NCBI GenBank assembly: GCA_036320915.1
Contig: JAXBDG010000013.1
Location: 1,054,001-1,118,000, forward strand
DNA: 64,000 nucleotides
Direction: 5' to 3'
DNA from: Linnemannia elongata
Lineage: Eukaryota; Mortierellomycota; Mortierellomycetes; Mortierellales; Mortierellaceae
The stretch's first letter is position 1, and the number at the start of each line of letters is the position of its first letter. Made by a program: the position numbers and the translations under genes. Positions 44,662 through 56,600 of this stretch are shown one piece after another. The notes below the pieces were generated by a model that was not told where the DNA came from, made no database searches, and saw only the letters and a list, made by a program, of their open reading frames with translations.

Positions 44662-46480
44662 GGGGGGGGAGCAAGGAGGGAGGATAAAGGAAGATGGGTG
44701 TATTATGCACTGTTACGATTCTTTTTGATGCAGGTGAGATGGCGACTGTCGTCTGTCTTCCAAACATTTCACATGGAAAAGAGAAGAGGTCAATGGGCTG
44801 TAATGGACTTACAGCAAGGAAGACATCAGAGACATCCATGACAATCAAGATGGCGTTTCCGATACGGGTCAAATGGGCAATGTAACTGAATCCGATCAAG
44901 GCACTGGTGATGAAGTGGTGAATCAACATGGCCATGTAATCCTTGCGCTTCATATCGGTGTTGAGGACGTAGAACTGCTGGAGCCAGAAACCAAACTGGA
45001 CCAAATAGTAGGCCTTGAAGGCACCAGACAGCTTATGGTGGGGGTATCCGATCCAGTAATGGTCAGTGTTCAACCAGTGAGGGGAGTTGTACATCAAAGC
45101 CTACAATAGCACCATACAAGAGAAAGCGTTTCTTGGTTAGTCTGAGAGCGGCGGAGAGTGAAGAACGAACTGGCGTGGGAAGTGTTAACATAGCAGCATG
45201 CATTGTCTGGATCATATGTTATCCGGAAATCCCTTCACGTCCACTTACCATGCCGCAAGACCAGGAGATAACGTAGTAGATAACGATGTAACCCTGCTCC
45301 TCAAAACGCTCCAGCTTGGAGCCACGGATGCCCAACTTCTTTCCGAAGGGGCTGAGGAAGGACTTCATGATGGCAATACGGATGTAGGTGAAGGCAATGA
45401 TCCAGAAGCTGACAAGGTACAAGTCGTCCAAGCCCTTGGTAAAGCGAGCAGTGTACCAGGGCTCGCCTTCGACTGTGAGCTCGTCCTGGACAGGGTACGA
45501 CAGATGGGTCATCTTCCTGCAGACGCCATTACCGATGAGAGATCCAAGCAGGATTGAACCAACCATTTTGATAGCCATGTCTATACAAGTTGTTAGTTTG
45601 TGTGTTTTGCGTATGTGCGCATTGTTCACGAAAGGGGTGTTGTTATCGGAATGTGTTGTTGGTGATGATAAGTGGTTGTCAATGGTAGTTGTTAACGGGC
45701 CGAATTGACCGGAAACGCACACAGATGAAAAATTGGTAGGGATGGAACGAAGGGGATGGAAGAGGGGAGGACGAGAAAGAAGAGGAATTAGTGCTTGTGA
45801 ACATGGATGGGCTCCTTGGTTGGTAAAAGGAAGGGGAAAGACGTGCTGTATATAGCACGCAAGAAGGAAACGAGACATCGCCTCAATTGATAAGAGAAAG
45901 GAAGCAATGTATGTATGGGGAGAACAGCGGTCGAGCTTGCGACGGATCAACTCCCTTACTCGCTTCTTTCTCCTTTTTCCGAGCAGTCTAGTCTGGCCAT
46001 TAGCCATATCCCCCAATCCCTGTATTGTTTTCCTTTGTCTTCGTCCTAATTGTTATTCGTCCTTGCAGTGAAAATAGTCTGCAATAAGGCGTTCAATGGT
46101 CCATGTTGGTGTGCTCCTCGTCCAAGCACTCCTGGGCTGTGTCCTTCGACATTTTCCACTTTTCACACTACTCTAATAGGATGAGTGTATGGGGGCGGCA
46201 AACAGGTCCAATCCATGTATCCAGTGTATGTAGAGGAGAAACATAAGTAGAAGCAGCAAGCTCCAGGACGATGATGAACACCAAAAGATGATGAAGCGTA
46301 GCCAAAGGATGATGATGGGGGGAAAAAAGGATGATGAAAAGTACCTCTGTCATCGCGGAAGAATTTTTGGAGACCAAAGGCCTTTACGAATCCGCCAAAG
46401 ACGGGGGCGGTAGCCTTCTTGGATGACCGCTTTGCGGCCTTGGGGTCCTTCTGCTGTGACCTTGTTGCGTTTTTGGCCAT
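44161..46480 (-). CDS. LAG1: Ceramide synthase (LAG1/LAC1, TLC domain)
   Basis: Four exons: 46345-46480, 45249-45580, 44813-45100, 44161-44565 (386 residues). It N-acylates sphingoid bases in the ER. The polytopic TLC domain contains the Lag motif in exon 3: HHFITSALIGFSYIAHLTRIGNAILIVMDVSDVFLA, split by notation into HH (217-218) and the D245/D248 pair. The basic N-terminus (KNATRSQQKDPKAAKRSSKK) is cytosolic. The acidic C-terminus (DEESEEEE) resembles the casein-kinase-2 regulated tail of yeast Lag1/Lac1. Intron 1 is 764 nt and carries pyrimidine-rich sense sequence; intron 3 carries a (TG)n-G25 run on the + strand. Confidence 0.96.
44627..44669. repeat. (TG)n followed by poly(G) 25
   Basis: TG repeats at about 44627-44644 run into an uninterrupted G25 at 44645-44669, in ceramide synthase intron 3. 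In the gene's sense it is C25(CA)n. Confidence 0.9.
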
Positions 46481-48262
46481 TGTTGATGATGGGAGTGGTG
46501 TGTTTGTAGTGTCGGGGCTGATGAGAGAAAGAAGGAGAAGAAAGAAGAAGAAAAAAAGAAGGAAAAGACAGGGGCAAGTAGGGAAAAAATGAAGAAAGGG
46601 ACGGAGTGAGAAAAAAAAATAAAAGAAAGTCCCGCCTTTGCGTGAAAGTGTGAGAAGTCTCCGCTTGGACTGGGCTCCAGGAGTTGAAGTAAAATAACAA
46701 GCAATTCCTATGCTCATTGGTCGTTTTGTTCTCCTTTTTCTCGTCTCCCTACCCTGCACGAGTGGTGCCACCTTCTTGTATGACCTCCAACTCAAATGCC
46801 CATTCCTATTCTCGTTTAAGTTCGCCTAAAATCCTATCTCCCCTTCTCGTTTGTGCCTTTTTTTACCTTTCATACCAACCAGAAACCATCCCTCACTCAA
46901 CTTCCCTACTGCCAACTTAATCACTTCAACACACCTTCTTCTCCACTTCACATCCCCCCCCCCTCATGTCTTCTTCATTTTCTCACATGCACATACAATC
47001 GCCCGTCACTTCCTTCCCAATTGGGCTGTTATTGCTTGTTTGTTCTCAATTGTACCCTGTTGCATTGACCTCTTCATCCAAAGCCTTTTTTGCAGACGTT
47101 TTTTTTGTGCCACTCGAAATGTGGAGGTCCAGATTTGAAGTCTTTTCTTTTTGGCTTTTTGGAACTGCACCCGTTGAGACCAAAAAAAAATCTTCCTGAA
47201 CTTGAACAGCTTGAAGTGGACTGCGCCTGAACGTTGACAAGCGGGATATGAACTCAGTATCAGATGTGCAAAGAACTGAGCTTAGCTTTGTTATGTGAGT
47301 TGTGGGATGAGAGATGTGGGATAAGTAAGATAACACGCCCCTCTTAAAACATGTCTTCCTTTGCACGCGACCTGCGACTCCATCTGATACAGTCCGTAGC
47401 AATTGAACCCTCTCATAGCTTATGTTTTTATTTGAGCATTGACTGGGACAATTGAAGAAAGTAATACAACGAAATAGGTCGAGGCAATAAAGTAGGAGAC
47501 GTGAGGTGGAATGGTATTCCTTTGGGGAAGAAGAGAGAGAGACGGAGAGAAGAGCAGCAGGCATGCTGAGCAATCATGTTGCCGGATTACACTTTCACGG
47601 AGACTTTTTTATCCGAGAGCGAGGGTGCAAAAAAAAGAGCCTAATTTTTGCGTTGACATGTATCAATCTCAGAATCTTGCAGTGTCATGGTAACGTGACA
47701 ATTGTCAAGGAAGCCATAGTCAACAACTGCGACAGATAAAATAAATAAGCGCGCACAAACCTGAATGAGGTATGTATTATGCGCAATGTCAGGATCGTGA
47801 TACTCATCCTCCCTCATCATTATTTTCCTCAGCAACCTTCAAAAAAGATCCTGGCTAATGATTCGATCCGGAACATAACACATTGCTTTATGCCTTTCAA
47901 AGCATGGTCTGCAGGGGGTCGTTGACAAGATACTAATTGTATGGCGTTGACATAGTACGAAATAAAGACTCTACCTTTCGACAATTTATTACAATGTTAT
48001 AGCGAAGGCAGTTAAAAGTGTTGCTCGCTCTGACCCAATTGCTCCCGAACGTCATACGGGAAATGATAGCTCGTTCAGGTTTCGCGTATAAATGAGAGTG
48101 AGAGGGGCTGGCTTCAATGCAAAAGAGCGATCGCAGAGTTGTCGGAAAATTAATGCGTCGAGTCGGTGAGAAGGAACGCAATGAGAAAATAGAGGGGTCG
48201 CCAGCGACCAATATTTCCCGCGCCATGATTGCTGATGCGTATGCGGGTGAAGATAAAGAGAA
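46481..48262. other. 1.8-kb spacer between ceramide synthase 5' end and TFIIIC subunit 3' end
   Basis: No gene found. 46480-46620 is the purine-rich (+) ceramide synthase leader. 46700-47100 is pyrimidine-rich. Small open frames at 47046-47573 and 47933-48226 (-) have no recognisable features. Confidence 0.55.
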
Positions 48263-49195
48263 TCAGTCCAGCTCCATAGGGGTGTTCTCTCTTACTCCAG
48301 AGCTCGCTGCCGCTGACAACGATCCTGATGTTTCTGCTATTACTCCCCCTTGTGTACCTGCTGTCGTGTTTTTTGCGGCTCCTGTAGCGGATGATTTGTT
48401 CACCACAGTGTTAGTCCCGATGACCCTATTCCGCTTCGAAACAGTGGACATTCCCGCCGCCTGTCGAGCAGCTTTCCAAATAGACTGCGATGAGCCCCTC
48501 GCCATTGCCTGAGAGTCGGTTTCATCCAGCTGTTGAGGCCGATTGTTCTCAACAGGAACATCAATATCGACAGGCGCCATACGTTCATTCCTGACCAACT
48601 CTACAGGGTCAAAGATGACATGTTTGGTGGTGATGGCCAAAAGTTCCAGCGCATCCGTGTTATCCTCCTCGTTGTCTTCCATGTTTTCCTCTACATCCTC
48701 GCGAACTATTTAGTCAAAGAAGAACGATGGGGATCTGGTTACGTTAGAATTTGAGTCCTGAATTAATTACCTGCCTATGGAAAAAATGTTGCAGTAAGGC
48801 ATACCTTTCATGTTGAAGATCAAATCCTCGGTGAAGGCGTTCTCCTCGAAGCAGCCTTTGAAAGTATGAGCACCGCATTTGAAATACGGCGACCCTGTCT
48901 CCAAGCCCTGGTATTCGTTATTGCAAAACACGCGATAAATTGCAAGGATTAACACGCGAGTTTGTTGCTTTATGGGAAGACACAAGCACCACTATCTTTG
49001 TATGTAAACTGGGCAACAAAATGGCGCGTCTTGACTTACGACGAGACTATATCCTTTTATAGTGAGTTGCTCCATGTCGGATGCGTCAAGGTTTGAGCCA
49101 CCAAAGTCGAGTACGATGTACTCTGTCTCCTCAACCCATTCCCAGTCTTGAGAATCCTGCTGTTGGGCGTCTGCGGTGTGTTCCTGTACTTCCAT
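48263..49195 (-). CDS. TFIIIC subunit with triple-barrel domain (GTF3C6/Tfc7-like)
   Basis: Three exons: 49040-49195, 48805-48907, 48263-48705 (233 residues). This subunit partners Tfc1/GTF3C5 in the tau-A module of RNA polymerase III factor TFIIIC. Diagnostic pieces: WEWVEETEYIVLDFGGSNL, KGYSLVGLETGSPYFKCGAHTFKGCFEENAFTEDLIF (split here by an exon junction after SLV), then LLAITTKHVIFDPVELV. The C-terminal 110 residues are low complexity. Exon 3 has two in-frame acceptors 15 nt apart (AATAG at 48706 and TGTAG further in), giving forms that differ by five residues. Human GTF3C6 is similar in size. Confidence 0.86.
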
Positions 49196-49616
49196 AGTTC
49201 CTGTTTTGTGGATTGTTGGGGGCGCACAAGAATAAGAAGTGGCTGAGAGAGTGTGTGAGAATGGTTTGTTGCAAGAAGGATTGATGGATGGCGAATGTAA
49301 GAGAGCCAAGGTTGTTTGCAACCGCGCATGTTCCTTGTTTTTTGTGCCTGTTCTTTTAGTGGCGAGGAGTACTACTGAATTCTCATCCCGTGGCTTGGCT
49401 TGGACGCAGAAGTTCACAAAACGTATGCACACAAAACTCACACCTTTTGATCAGTTCTCCCACGCTTCCACGGATACCTTTATTACAAACTAATTCGCCT
49501 TATTGCCGTCATATTTCCCCATTCCTTTTTTTTCACTTCTTTTCTTCTCTTCTTCTCTTCTTCTCCAACCTTTCACCCTTTTCTTCCTTCAACACGGAAC
49601 TAAGGACAAGCTAGCG
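49196..49616. other. Divergent promoter between TFIIIC subunit and PTPS
   Basis: 421 bp, no gene. 49500-49590 is pyrimidine-rich in the PTPS sense. Confidence 0.6.
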
Positions 49617-50683
49617 ATGACAACCTCAACACCCATTCGCATCGGCTATGTCACAAGGATCGAGCGTTTCTCAGCCGCACACCGACTCAACTCGGTCCAC
49701 CTCAGCGCAGCAGAGAACATTGCCCTCTACGGCAAATGCAATCATACTTCCGGTCATGGACACAACTACAAAGGTGGGTGTGCATTCATTCACTCTTTTT
49801 CAGTCTCATTCAATCTCGAACAGGTTTGTTGCTGAATTCAGAAACGCTGGCCAAAATAACCAAACTCACACTTCCTCCCTTTTTTTGCCTCCTTTTTCTC
49901 TTTCTTTCCATAGTTGAAGTGACGATAAAGGGACAGGTAAACACCACCAAGATATCTGCACATGGGATCACAGTCTGGAAGCAATTTAGGAGGAGCAGGA
50001 GGGCTGTACTCAATGCATATTTGCTACTGTTCTCTTCTTTTACTGACACACTCTCTCACTCTTCTCTCTATGTCTCTCGTTTATTCTCCCCGCATGACTT
50101 TCTCTTCCTCTCCTGCCTTGCTTCTTTCACCCTATGTTTGATCCCTCCCTTGACCGGTGGTCAATTCAGATTAATCCAGTATCCGGCATGGTGATCAACA
50201 TCACAGACTTGAAGAAGACTCTACAGACCGCTGTCATGGACCCATGCGACCACCGCAACCTTGTACGTTCACACTCGTTGGTTGACAACCGTTTATTTCG
50301 TCGTCATTTCATGTAACCTGCTAGGGCTAACGTTCTTGTTTTGCTTTACTCATCCGAAATAACTCGATTAGGACATTGACGTCCCCTACTTTCACTCCAC
50401 ACCCAGGTAAAAATAAGAGCACATGTGCATCATGGATATCATTTTTGCTGTGTCAATTGCTCACCCGAGCAAACGGTGTCCTTTTCTTTCATACAATTCT
50501 CCCATAATGACTTACCCCGGAATGTATTTTGTCTACCTTCTTTTACCTAGCACGACTGAGAACTTGGCAGTGTTTTTATGGGAGAGCATCAAGGAACACC
50601 TGCCTCCATCTGATACCTATGAACTTCATGAACTCAAGGTCTATGAGACTGACAAGAACATCGTTGTCTACCGAGGAGAATAA
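49617..50683 (+). CDS. PTS: 6-pyruvoyl-tetrahydropterin synthase
   Basis: Five exons: 49617-49773, 49914-49936, 50170-50262, 50372-50406, 50551-50683 (146 residues, standard length). It converts 7,8-dihydroneopterin triphosphate to 6-pyruvoyl tetrahydropterin in BH4 synthesis. Visible: FSAAHRL (zinc His), [14 protein letters not shown] (catalytic Cys and two zinc His), a conserved VEVTIKGQ strand coded by a 23-nt micro-exon, [16 protein letters not shown], and the C-terminal [10 protein letters not shown]...[18 protein letters not shown] with active-site Glu/His. All residues look intact. BH4 supports phenylalanine hydroxylase in early-diverging fungi, so a similar role is inferred. Confidence 0.97.
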
Positions 50684-50964
50684 GCCTCTTGACCTTGGCT
50701 GGTGAATTGAACAAGGAGGCATGCATAACACAAACCAACAGCATATGTACAACAAAAAGTAAATACAAATCGTAATGTTCAGAGTGTCGATGCATGAGCT
50801 AGATGACTTTTATTATTGTTGTGGATGTGCTATGATACAAGTTGTCAATACGATAAGAGTGCGTGCAATTGAGGATTGATGATGGCGGTTGTTGAGCATT
50901 GAAGTAAAGAGTGGAGTAAAGAGACGAGTCAAAGAAGAAGGGTATGGGTCACTGTTAATGGAGA
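50684..50964. other. Convergent 3' spacer PTPS / LYRM2
   Basis: Nothing coding seen. Confidence 0.5.
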
Positions 50965-51168
50965 TCACTTTTTGCTGTTTTTTGGTGGCGGAATGGTGGA
51001 AGAGAGGGTGAGGTTGGTCTGGAGGGCGTGGAACTGGTGCTTTCCTTGCGAGATCAGTGACTTGATCTTGTCCTAAGTATATTTGATTTGAACACATCAA
51101 ATGTGCGTGAGTAACAATGGAGGAAGGAACTGTAAAAGAAAAAAGTGTACCAAAGGCTAATTGATTGC

Positions 51169-51212
<44 letters not shown>

Positions 51213-51600
51213 CTGTATAAGGTGTTAAACAACATACAGGGTTGGTTTCGTGGCGGAATCGCTCAAAGTCGGATCGAGCCCAATGCTGGAGCTCTTGACG
51301 GTCCCGAGGGTCCTTGATACCCTTGAGCGTCCTCTGGATCTCTCTATACAATGACAATACTCTTGCGCGAGTCAGGAACTGGTTTGGGGATAAGGTTGTT
51401 TGTTATTAATAACAGGGAAGTGAAGAGGAAGACCCGGAGATTAGTTCAAGCGCTTTTATTTTGTATGTTGATTCCCCGTGGGATTGAGATGAATGTTAAA
51501 AGTGGGTGAAGGTGATTACATATTCGAGATTGGGTCCGTCCTTGACAGAGATCTTTCGTGCGGCGCGGGAGAGAGATGCGGGGACTGCTGGAGGCTTCAT
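50965..51600 (-). CDS. LYRM2: LYR-motif mitochondrial protein, LYRM2-like
   Basis: Three exons: 51520-51600, 51238-51378, 50965-51072 (109 residues). LYR proteins act with mitochondrial acyl-carrier protein in respiratory-complex and Fe-S assembly; LYRM2 is linked to complex I. The N-terminus (MKPPAVPASLSRAARKIS) is Arg/Ser/Ala-rich and acid-free, as in a mitochondrial presequence. Then FLTRARVLSLYREIQRTLKGI gives the L-Y-R motif (37-39), followed by DPRDRQELQHWARSDFERFR and DKIKSLISQGKHQFHALQTNLTL, which parallels LYRM2's RKYLKDWAREEFRRN...IRMMITQGNMQLKELEKTL. Other LYRM proteins are possible but fit less well. Confidence 0.86.
51171..51208. repeat. Poly(A) tract, 38 nt
   Basis: In LYRM2 intron 2. 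In the sense of the gene it is poly(T) shortly after the donor. Confidence 0.95.
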
Positions 51601-52154
51601 GGGGAGAGAATGAATGTGTGCGAAGTACGAGTGTGTCTGACAAATGGGAGATCGGAAATGGAGGCTGAAAGGGGGAGATGGAAAGAAGGAGGCTAAGGAA
51701 ATGTTGTGCGCAGTGGTACAGAGAGAGGGAGAAGAACAGCCAGCTCTGATGACATATTTTTTTCTCCTTTTTCTTGTCTGTCTGCGGATCGAGTTCTCCC
51801 AGCCAGTCACTCACCCACACAAACAACACATGGAAGAGGAAGATCAAATCCGTTGTTGTTGTTTGTGCCCCACTGTACTCAGTCAGAAATGAAGCGGACC
51901 TGAAAGTTGAAATCAGCTTCTAAAATGGAGTTATCACTTGCTTGTCCGCCTTTTTTTTACTTTTTTCTTTTTCTTTTCCTCTTTTCTCTTTTCTTCTTTC
52001 GTTGCGCTCTCACTTACACTCTTCAATTGCTATCATCCTCCTATCCATCTCCATCTCACCTTCCATACCCTCCACACACTCCAAAACGCTACAATCTACC
52101 CACCCATTTCCTCCATCTCCAACAAAGTAACATAAACCCACCCTTACAACAAGG
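51601..52154. other. Divergent promoter LYRM2 / GNAT gene
   Basis: No gene. 51950-52130 is strongly pyrimidine-rich in the GNAT sense. Confidence 0.6.
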
Positions 52155-53201
52155 ATGATTGACAAGTCTGCGATCCGGATCCGCCCATACATAGAAGCAG
52201 ACCGGGACCAAGTCCACGAGACCCTCTTTCTAGGCTTCTCTATGGTCGGCGACCGTATCTTCCAAAAGACCGTCCGCCACCGCAACACCGCCTTCTCCAT
52301 CCTCGCCAAATCCCTCACCTATACCCTCGTCCTCGAATTCCTCCTCGTCACCCTCTTCGCCGTCAACAACAACAACTCCAACACAGGAACAGGATCAGGA
52401 ACAAGTGTAGGAGGAATGATGGGGGATTTCAGGGTGCTGCGGGAGGCATTGATGGAGCCTACGACTGTTCAGGGGATGGTGGGCCAGTTCTTGAAGCCCT
52501 CGTTTTTGCTGCTGGGAGCTGGAATGACGGTCTTGGTGACACTGGCGACGGTTTATTCGATGTATTCCAGTAACCAGAAGGAGACTCAGACCTATATTCA
52601 GGGTTGTCTGGATGAGGATTTGGGCGATATTGTGGCCTACTACCAAAAGGACGTTTCTATTGTTGAGAAGCAGGACAAGGACAGCAAGGCGAACGAGCAC
52701 AAGACAGGACAGCAGCAGAAGAAGAAGAACAGATCGCAGTTCTGGGTTGCATGCCTCGAATCCCACCCGCAACTAGTCCTTGGCTGCATCTCCCTCGATG
52801 ACGTGGCATTCCACTCTGAATCCCTCCTCTCCAAGCACCTCAAACAGGGTTCTCCCGCCTCTTCTTTCGAAGAGCCCTCAGAATTCGATGCCGAGTTACG
52901 CCGTCTCTCAGTCCACCCTAACTACCGTCGTCTTGGTATCGCTAAACTCCTGATCCAGACCTTGAAGGACTCTGCAAAGAAGCAAGGGTTCAAGCGAGTG
53001 ATCCTGACGACGACGATTCACCAGAGCGAGGCATTGGTGGGGTATATCCGGTTTGGATTCGAGCGGGAGAAGTTGGTAAGAATCACAGAGTTCTTTACGC
53101 TGTGGTATGGTTATTTGAGGCTTAATGCGACGGCCAAGGAGATCGAGGCGCAGAAGGAGAACCAGGCATTGTTTTTGAGGGAGGTTGGGTTGTTCAACTG
53201 A
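52155..53201 (+). CDS. Membrane-anchored GNAT N-acetyltransferase (NAT8-like layout)
   Basis: Single exon, 348 residues. An N-terminal IRIRPYIEADRDQVHETLFLGFSMV motif precedes two hydrophobic helices (LTYTLVLEFLLVTLFAV at about 55-71 and LLLGAGMTVLVTLATVYSMY at about 115-135). They interrupt the GNAT fold as in NAT8/camello-type enzymes. The catalytic half holds FWVACLE...LVLGCISL, a Ser/Lys-rich loop, and the acetyl-CoA loop LSVHPNYRRLGIAKLLIQTL (RRLGIA for Q/RxxGxG/A), then GYIRFGFEREK. The active site probably faces one side of an ER-type membrane. The substrate is unknown. No intron is needed. Confidence 0.92.
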   Translation: MIDKSAIRIRPYIEADRDQVHETLFLGFSMVGDRIFQKTVRHRNTAFSILAKSLTYTLVLEFLLVTLFAVNNNNSNTGTGSGTSVGGMMGDFRVLREALMEPTTVQGMVGQFLKPSFLLLGAGMTVLVTLATVYSMYSSNQKETQTYIQGCLDEDLGDIVAYYQKDVSIVEKQDKDSKANEHKTGQQQKKKNRSQFWVACLESHPQLVLGCISLDDVAFHSESLLSKHLKQGSPASSFEEPSEFDAELRRLSVHPNYRRLGIAKLLIQTLKDSAKKQGFKRVILTTTIHQSEALVGYIRFGFEREKLVRITEFFTLWYGYLRLNATAKEIEAQKENQALFLREVGLFN

Positions 53202-53313
53202 GTCGGCGTTGAGTAGGACTTGCTGAGGAAGGAAGTCCAAGAGGTCCAATAGTCGAGGGATGGTCGAGGGATGGTCGGACCGTCATAACAACATAATAAA
53301 CGAACCATACCAT

Positions 53314-53360
<47 letters not shown>

Positions 53361-53632
53361 GCTGCCGTTTGTTATTTGTTGTTTTGCAGGCTTTTGTTTA
53401 CGGCGCATTCTGTTTAGTATTCTCGTTTTTCTTTTTTTTATTTCTTTTTTCTTCGATCTGCTCCAACTTTGGAATGGAACTGAAAGTCCCTCTGCCCCTG
53501 TGTACGTTTGTGTGACAATGCGCCCGATCTAATTTTTTCCCGTCAGACTGTTTATTTCGTGCGTGCATGCAAACCTCTTACTACTATCCTCTCTCCATCC
53601 TCCAAGTCAATCCAAAAAAAAAAAAAAGGTCT
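53202..53632. other. Convergent 3' spacer with long poly(T)
   Basis: No gene. A T43 tract at 53315-53357 lies about 110 nt after the GNAT stop. Confidence 0.6.
53315..53357. repeat. Poly(T) tract, 43 nt
   Basis: The longest uninterrupted homopolymer of the window, in the GNAT/beta-helix convergent spacer. Confidence 0.95.
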
Positions 53633-56600
53633 CTAAGAAACCCACCCCTTCGCCCGTCGATCCAACCGATCCGTCAATTGCCTCAAATACAAACTCCCCG
53701 GTAACACGTCACTTCCCAAATGCTCTTTCCATCCCTGCGAATCCCACGGCCGTCGATCCTCCGCCTCATAATCCTCACTCCCAATCACGAAATTCTGGAA
53801 TCCCTGGGCCCTATGAGTCAAGACCCCTTCCCTCGCCCTCGAATTCCAAACCACAGAGTTCGCGCCAGAGTAGCCTTGGCCGGTACCCATGTCGCCGCGG
53901 TTGACGATTTGGATGGATCCGTCAGTTGTGACTTGGTCGAAGAGGAGGCCTGTACAGAATTTCATGTGGGGCCCAACTTCTCCAGGGGCAAAGTCGAGAG
54001 GGAGGGGTTGATAGGATTTGCCGATGTTGATTGCTTGAGACCGGTGGACGACATTGGGGCCGGGGACGTGATTAATGTCGACAAAGAAGTGGAAGGAGCC
54101 TTGGGAAAGAGAGTTCTTGATCAAGACGAGTTGGCCTGAGAGTTGAAATGCGGATTGGCCAGAGAGCATGTCATCCGGGTAGGAATGGACGACCGAGTCG
54201 AGAGTGACATGGTGCACATCCGTCCCGACCGAGATAAAATTGTGGAAGAATGCGGTGGTGATGTGCGAGAAGTATACATGCGCGGCCAGATCCAGTCTCA
54301 ATGCATAATTCGCAAAAATCTCATACGAGAACCTATAATCCTCACTCCCCCTCCCCTTCTCATCCAACATATCCTCTGTCGTCCTCCCTATATTCTTCGG
54401 AAACACCAAATCCAAGAACTGGACCCCTACCGCCCAGATCTTCCGGTCTTCATATTTTGTCACCCACCCACCTCCATAATACCGTCGAATCGAAATTGGC
54501 AACGGCGCATCCAACTGCACAATCCCTGTATGCGGGTCCAAGGATCGAATGGTACGAAACATGTGGGCGCTCATTTTTTTCCAAGGTTTAACGCCCTTCT
54601 TGTCGGAATCGAAATCGTCCATGCCGATATCTTCAATCCAACGGTCGTTTCCGATACGGGTGACCATGATTTGGTCGCCTACGGCAAGGGTTGATTCTGG
54701 GAAGTAGGTTGGGTCGAGGGCGAGGATGAAGGAGCCCACGGGAGTGTAGTCTGAGACCACGGGGATCCTCGTGTCAGGCAGCATCTTGTCTTTCTGTCCT
54801 CTATGTCGTTAGGAAAATAATAAAATGAGCATTTCCACAAGATCGACTGGAATGCGCAGAAAACAAACAAAATGTAGAACAGACATCACACAAACAAGAC
54901 CTTACTCGATCTCGATAGCATATCGCGGCCCGGTCGACTCCCACTGACAAACAACCCTCGACCCACCGGTAGGGTCACCCCTAAACAAAACACCACTATC
55001 CCTCACCTTCAAAGGCTTCGAAATCCGATACACACCCCTCGCAAGCGCCAACGCCCCCGTCGGCACCACCGTCTTCCCCTGCACAACCCCCAGCTTCGCC
55101 TTCTGCCCAACCCGATCCAAAGCCTTCTGAATTCTCTCCGTATCGTCCCCCGTATCAGTATCGTTATCCGCTCCAGGCCTCGGGAAAAGCCTCTCCACCA
55201 CCGGCACATCCTTTATCGCATCTGGTAACTCGGTATTCCCCTCATTCCAACCGACCATACTGAAATCCATTATCCTGTCACCTTGACGATTATAGGCGAC
55301 GTAACCCAGGGGGGAGAGAGGATCCTTGAGGGTGGTTGGATAGACGATGGCGCTATAGGGGTCTTTGGAGTAGGCGTGTGGGAAGATTGTTCCGTCCTCG
55401 TCGCGGTCTTGGGGTCGCTCGGCGCGGTTCTTGTTGTAGTTATCTGGGTTGTGTTGGGATTTGTAGATCCGTGAGTGCTTTGGGTTCAATCCTCCTGAGA
55501 ATGTTAGTTATGCAAAAGAAGATCGATTGAAGTGAGAAACACGAAAAAATAAATTGTTAGGCAAACTAAAAGAGTAGCCATTTGTTAAAACGTAAGGAGC
55601 TCTCCGCGACAAAAAGAAATGAGAAGTTGCCAAGAATCGTCCTCTTCTCCTCAGGTTAGTTACCGTGCTTCTTATGCCAGTTAGGGTTATCCAGAGGAAG
55701 TTCATCCGCCGCCTCCTCATATCCGTAAGGTTCTTCCTCGTTGCCATAGACGTCCTCGTACCCACCACTCGGACGATGATGATGCTTCACGCTCCAAGCA
55801 TGCTGAATCTTATCCTGCTCTTGAAGCCATTCAATCTCTGCTTCATGACCCAACAAGTCGATCTGGTCCAACTTGGGTCGCACCGTCTCCACCTCTTCCC
55901 CCACCGACCTGCCCATGGCCATTAGTATCGTTTGTGGTCCTATGGACTCTGCCGAGACAGAACGGCCTCCTCCTGGCGCATGCATATCCTCCACCTCTTT
56001 CTCCTTCTCCTTCTGCATGGCGGCAGTATTGACAGACCCAGAAATAGGCGCCTGGGCATACTCCTGAGTATTAACATCGCCGCCAGTCGAACTCTTATGT
56101 TGAGCAGCACCCTCGGCATCCCAGACCTGTGAATCCACAGCCGCCTCTTGGGTGTTGTCAATGACGTTGGGGTCCTGGGTCGTAACCGATTCCCCTGACA
56201 CGCCAGATTCTTCCATCTTGAGGGTTTGGGTCTTTTCCTTGGCCTGTGCGACAGTGTCCTTGTCCATGTCCTCTTTGTGGCTGTTCTGGGGTGGTTGAGT
56301 CGTGAGCTCGAGTCGTGAATAATCCTGTTCCTCGACCACTGAAGACCCATCGTCGTTGTCGACCGCCGCCATCGCCGAGACCTTGTCCTTCTGTTGCTGG
56401 CGCCGTGATGACACGGCAAGACGCGTTTTGCGATTCGCTCCTCCCTCTCCACCTTCCTCTTCTTCCTCGTAATAAAACTCATCCCCCTCATCTTTAGCGT
56501 CACCTTCAGGCGAGGAAATTTCATACCGGAACTCACCACCCCAAGGAGAATACGACCACCCCAAAGAATTTTCATCCTCACTATCAATCCCATTCCCATC

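Noticed and set aside
45219..46016. 265-residue minus-strand open frame
   Set aside because: Ceramide synthase exon 2 plus read-through into the 764-nt intron; the exon at 46345-46480 supplies the proper N-terminus.
48117..48512. 131-residue + strand open frame
   Set aside because: Antisense shadow of the last TFIIIC-subunit exon plus downstream sequence; no family features.
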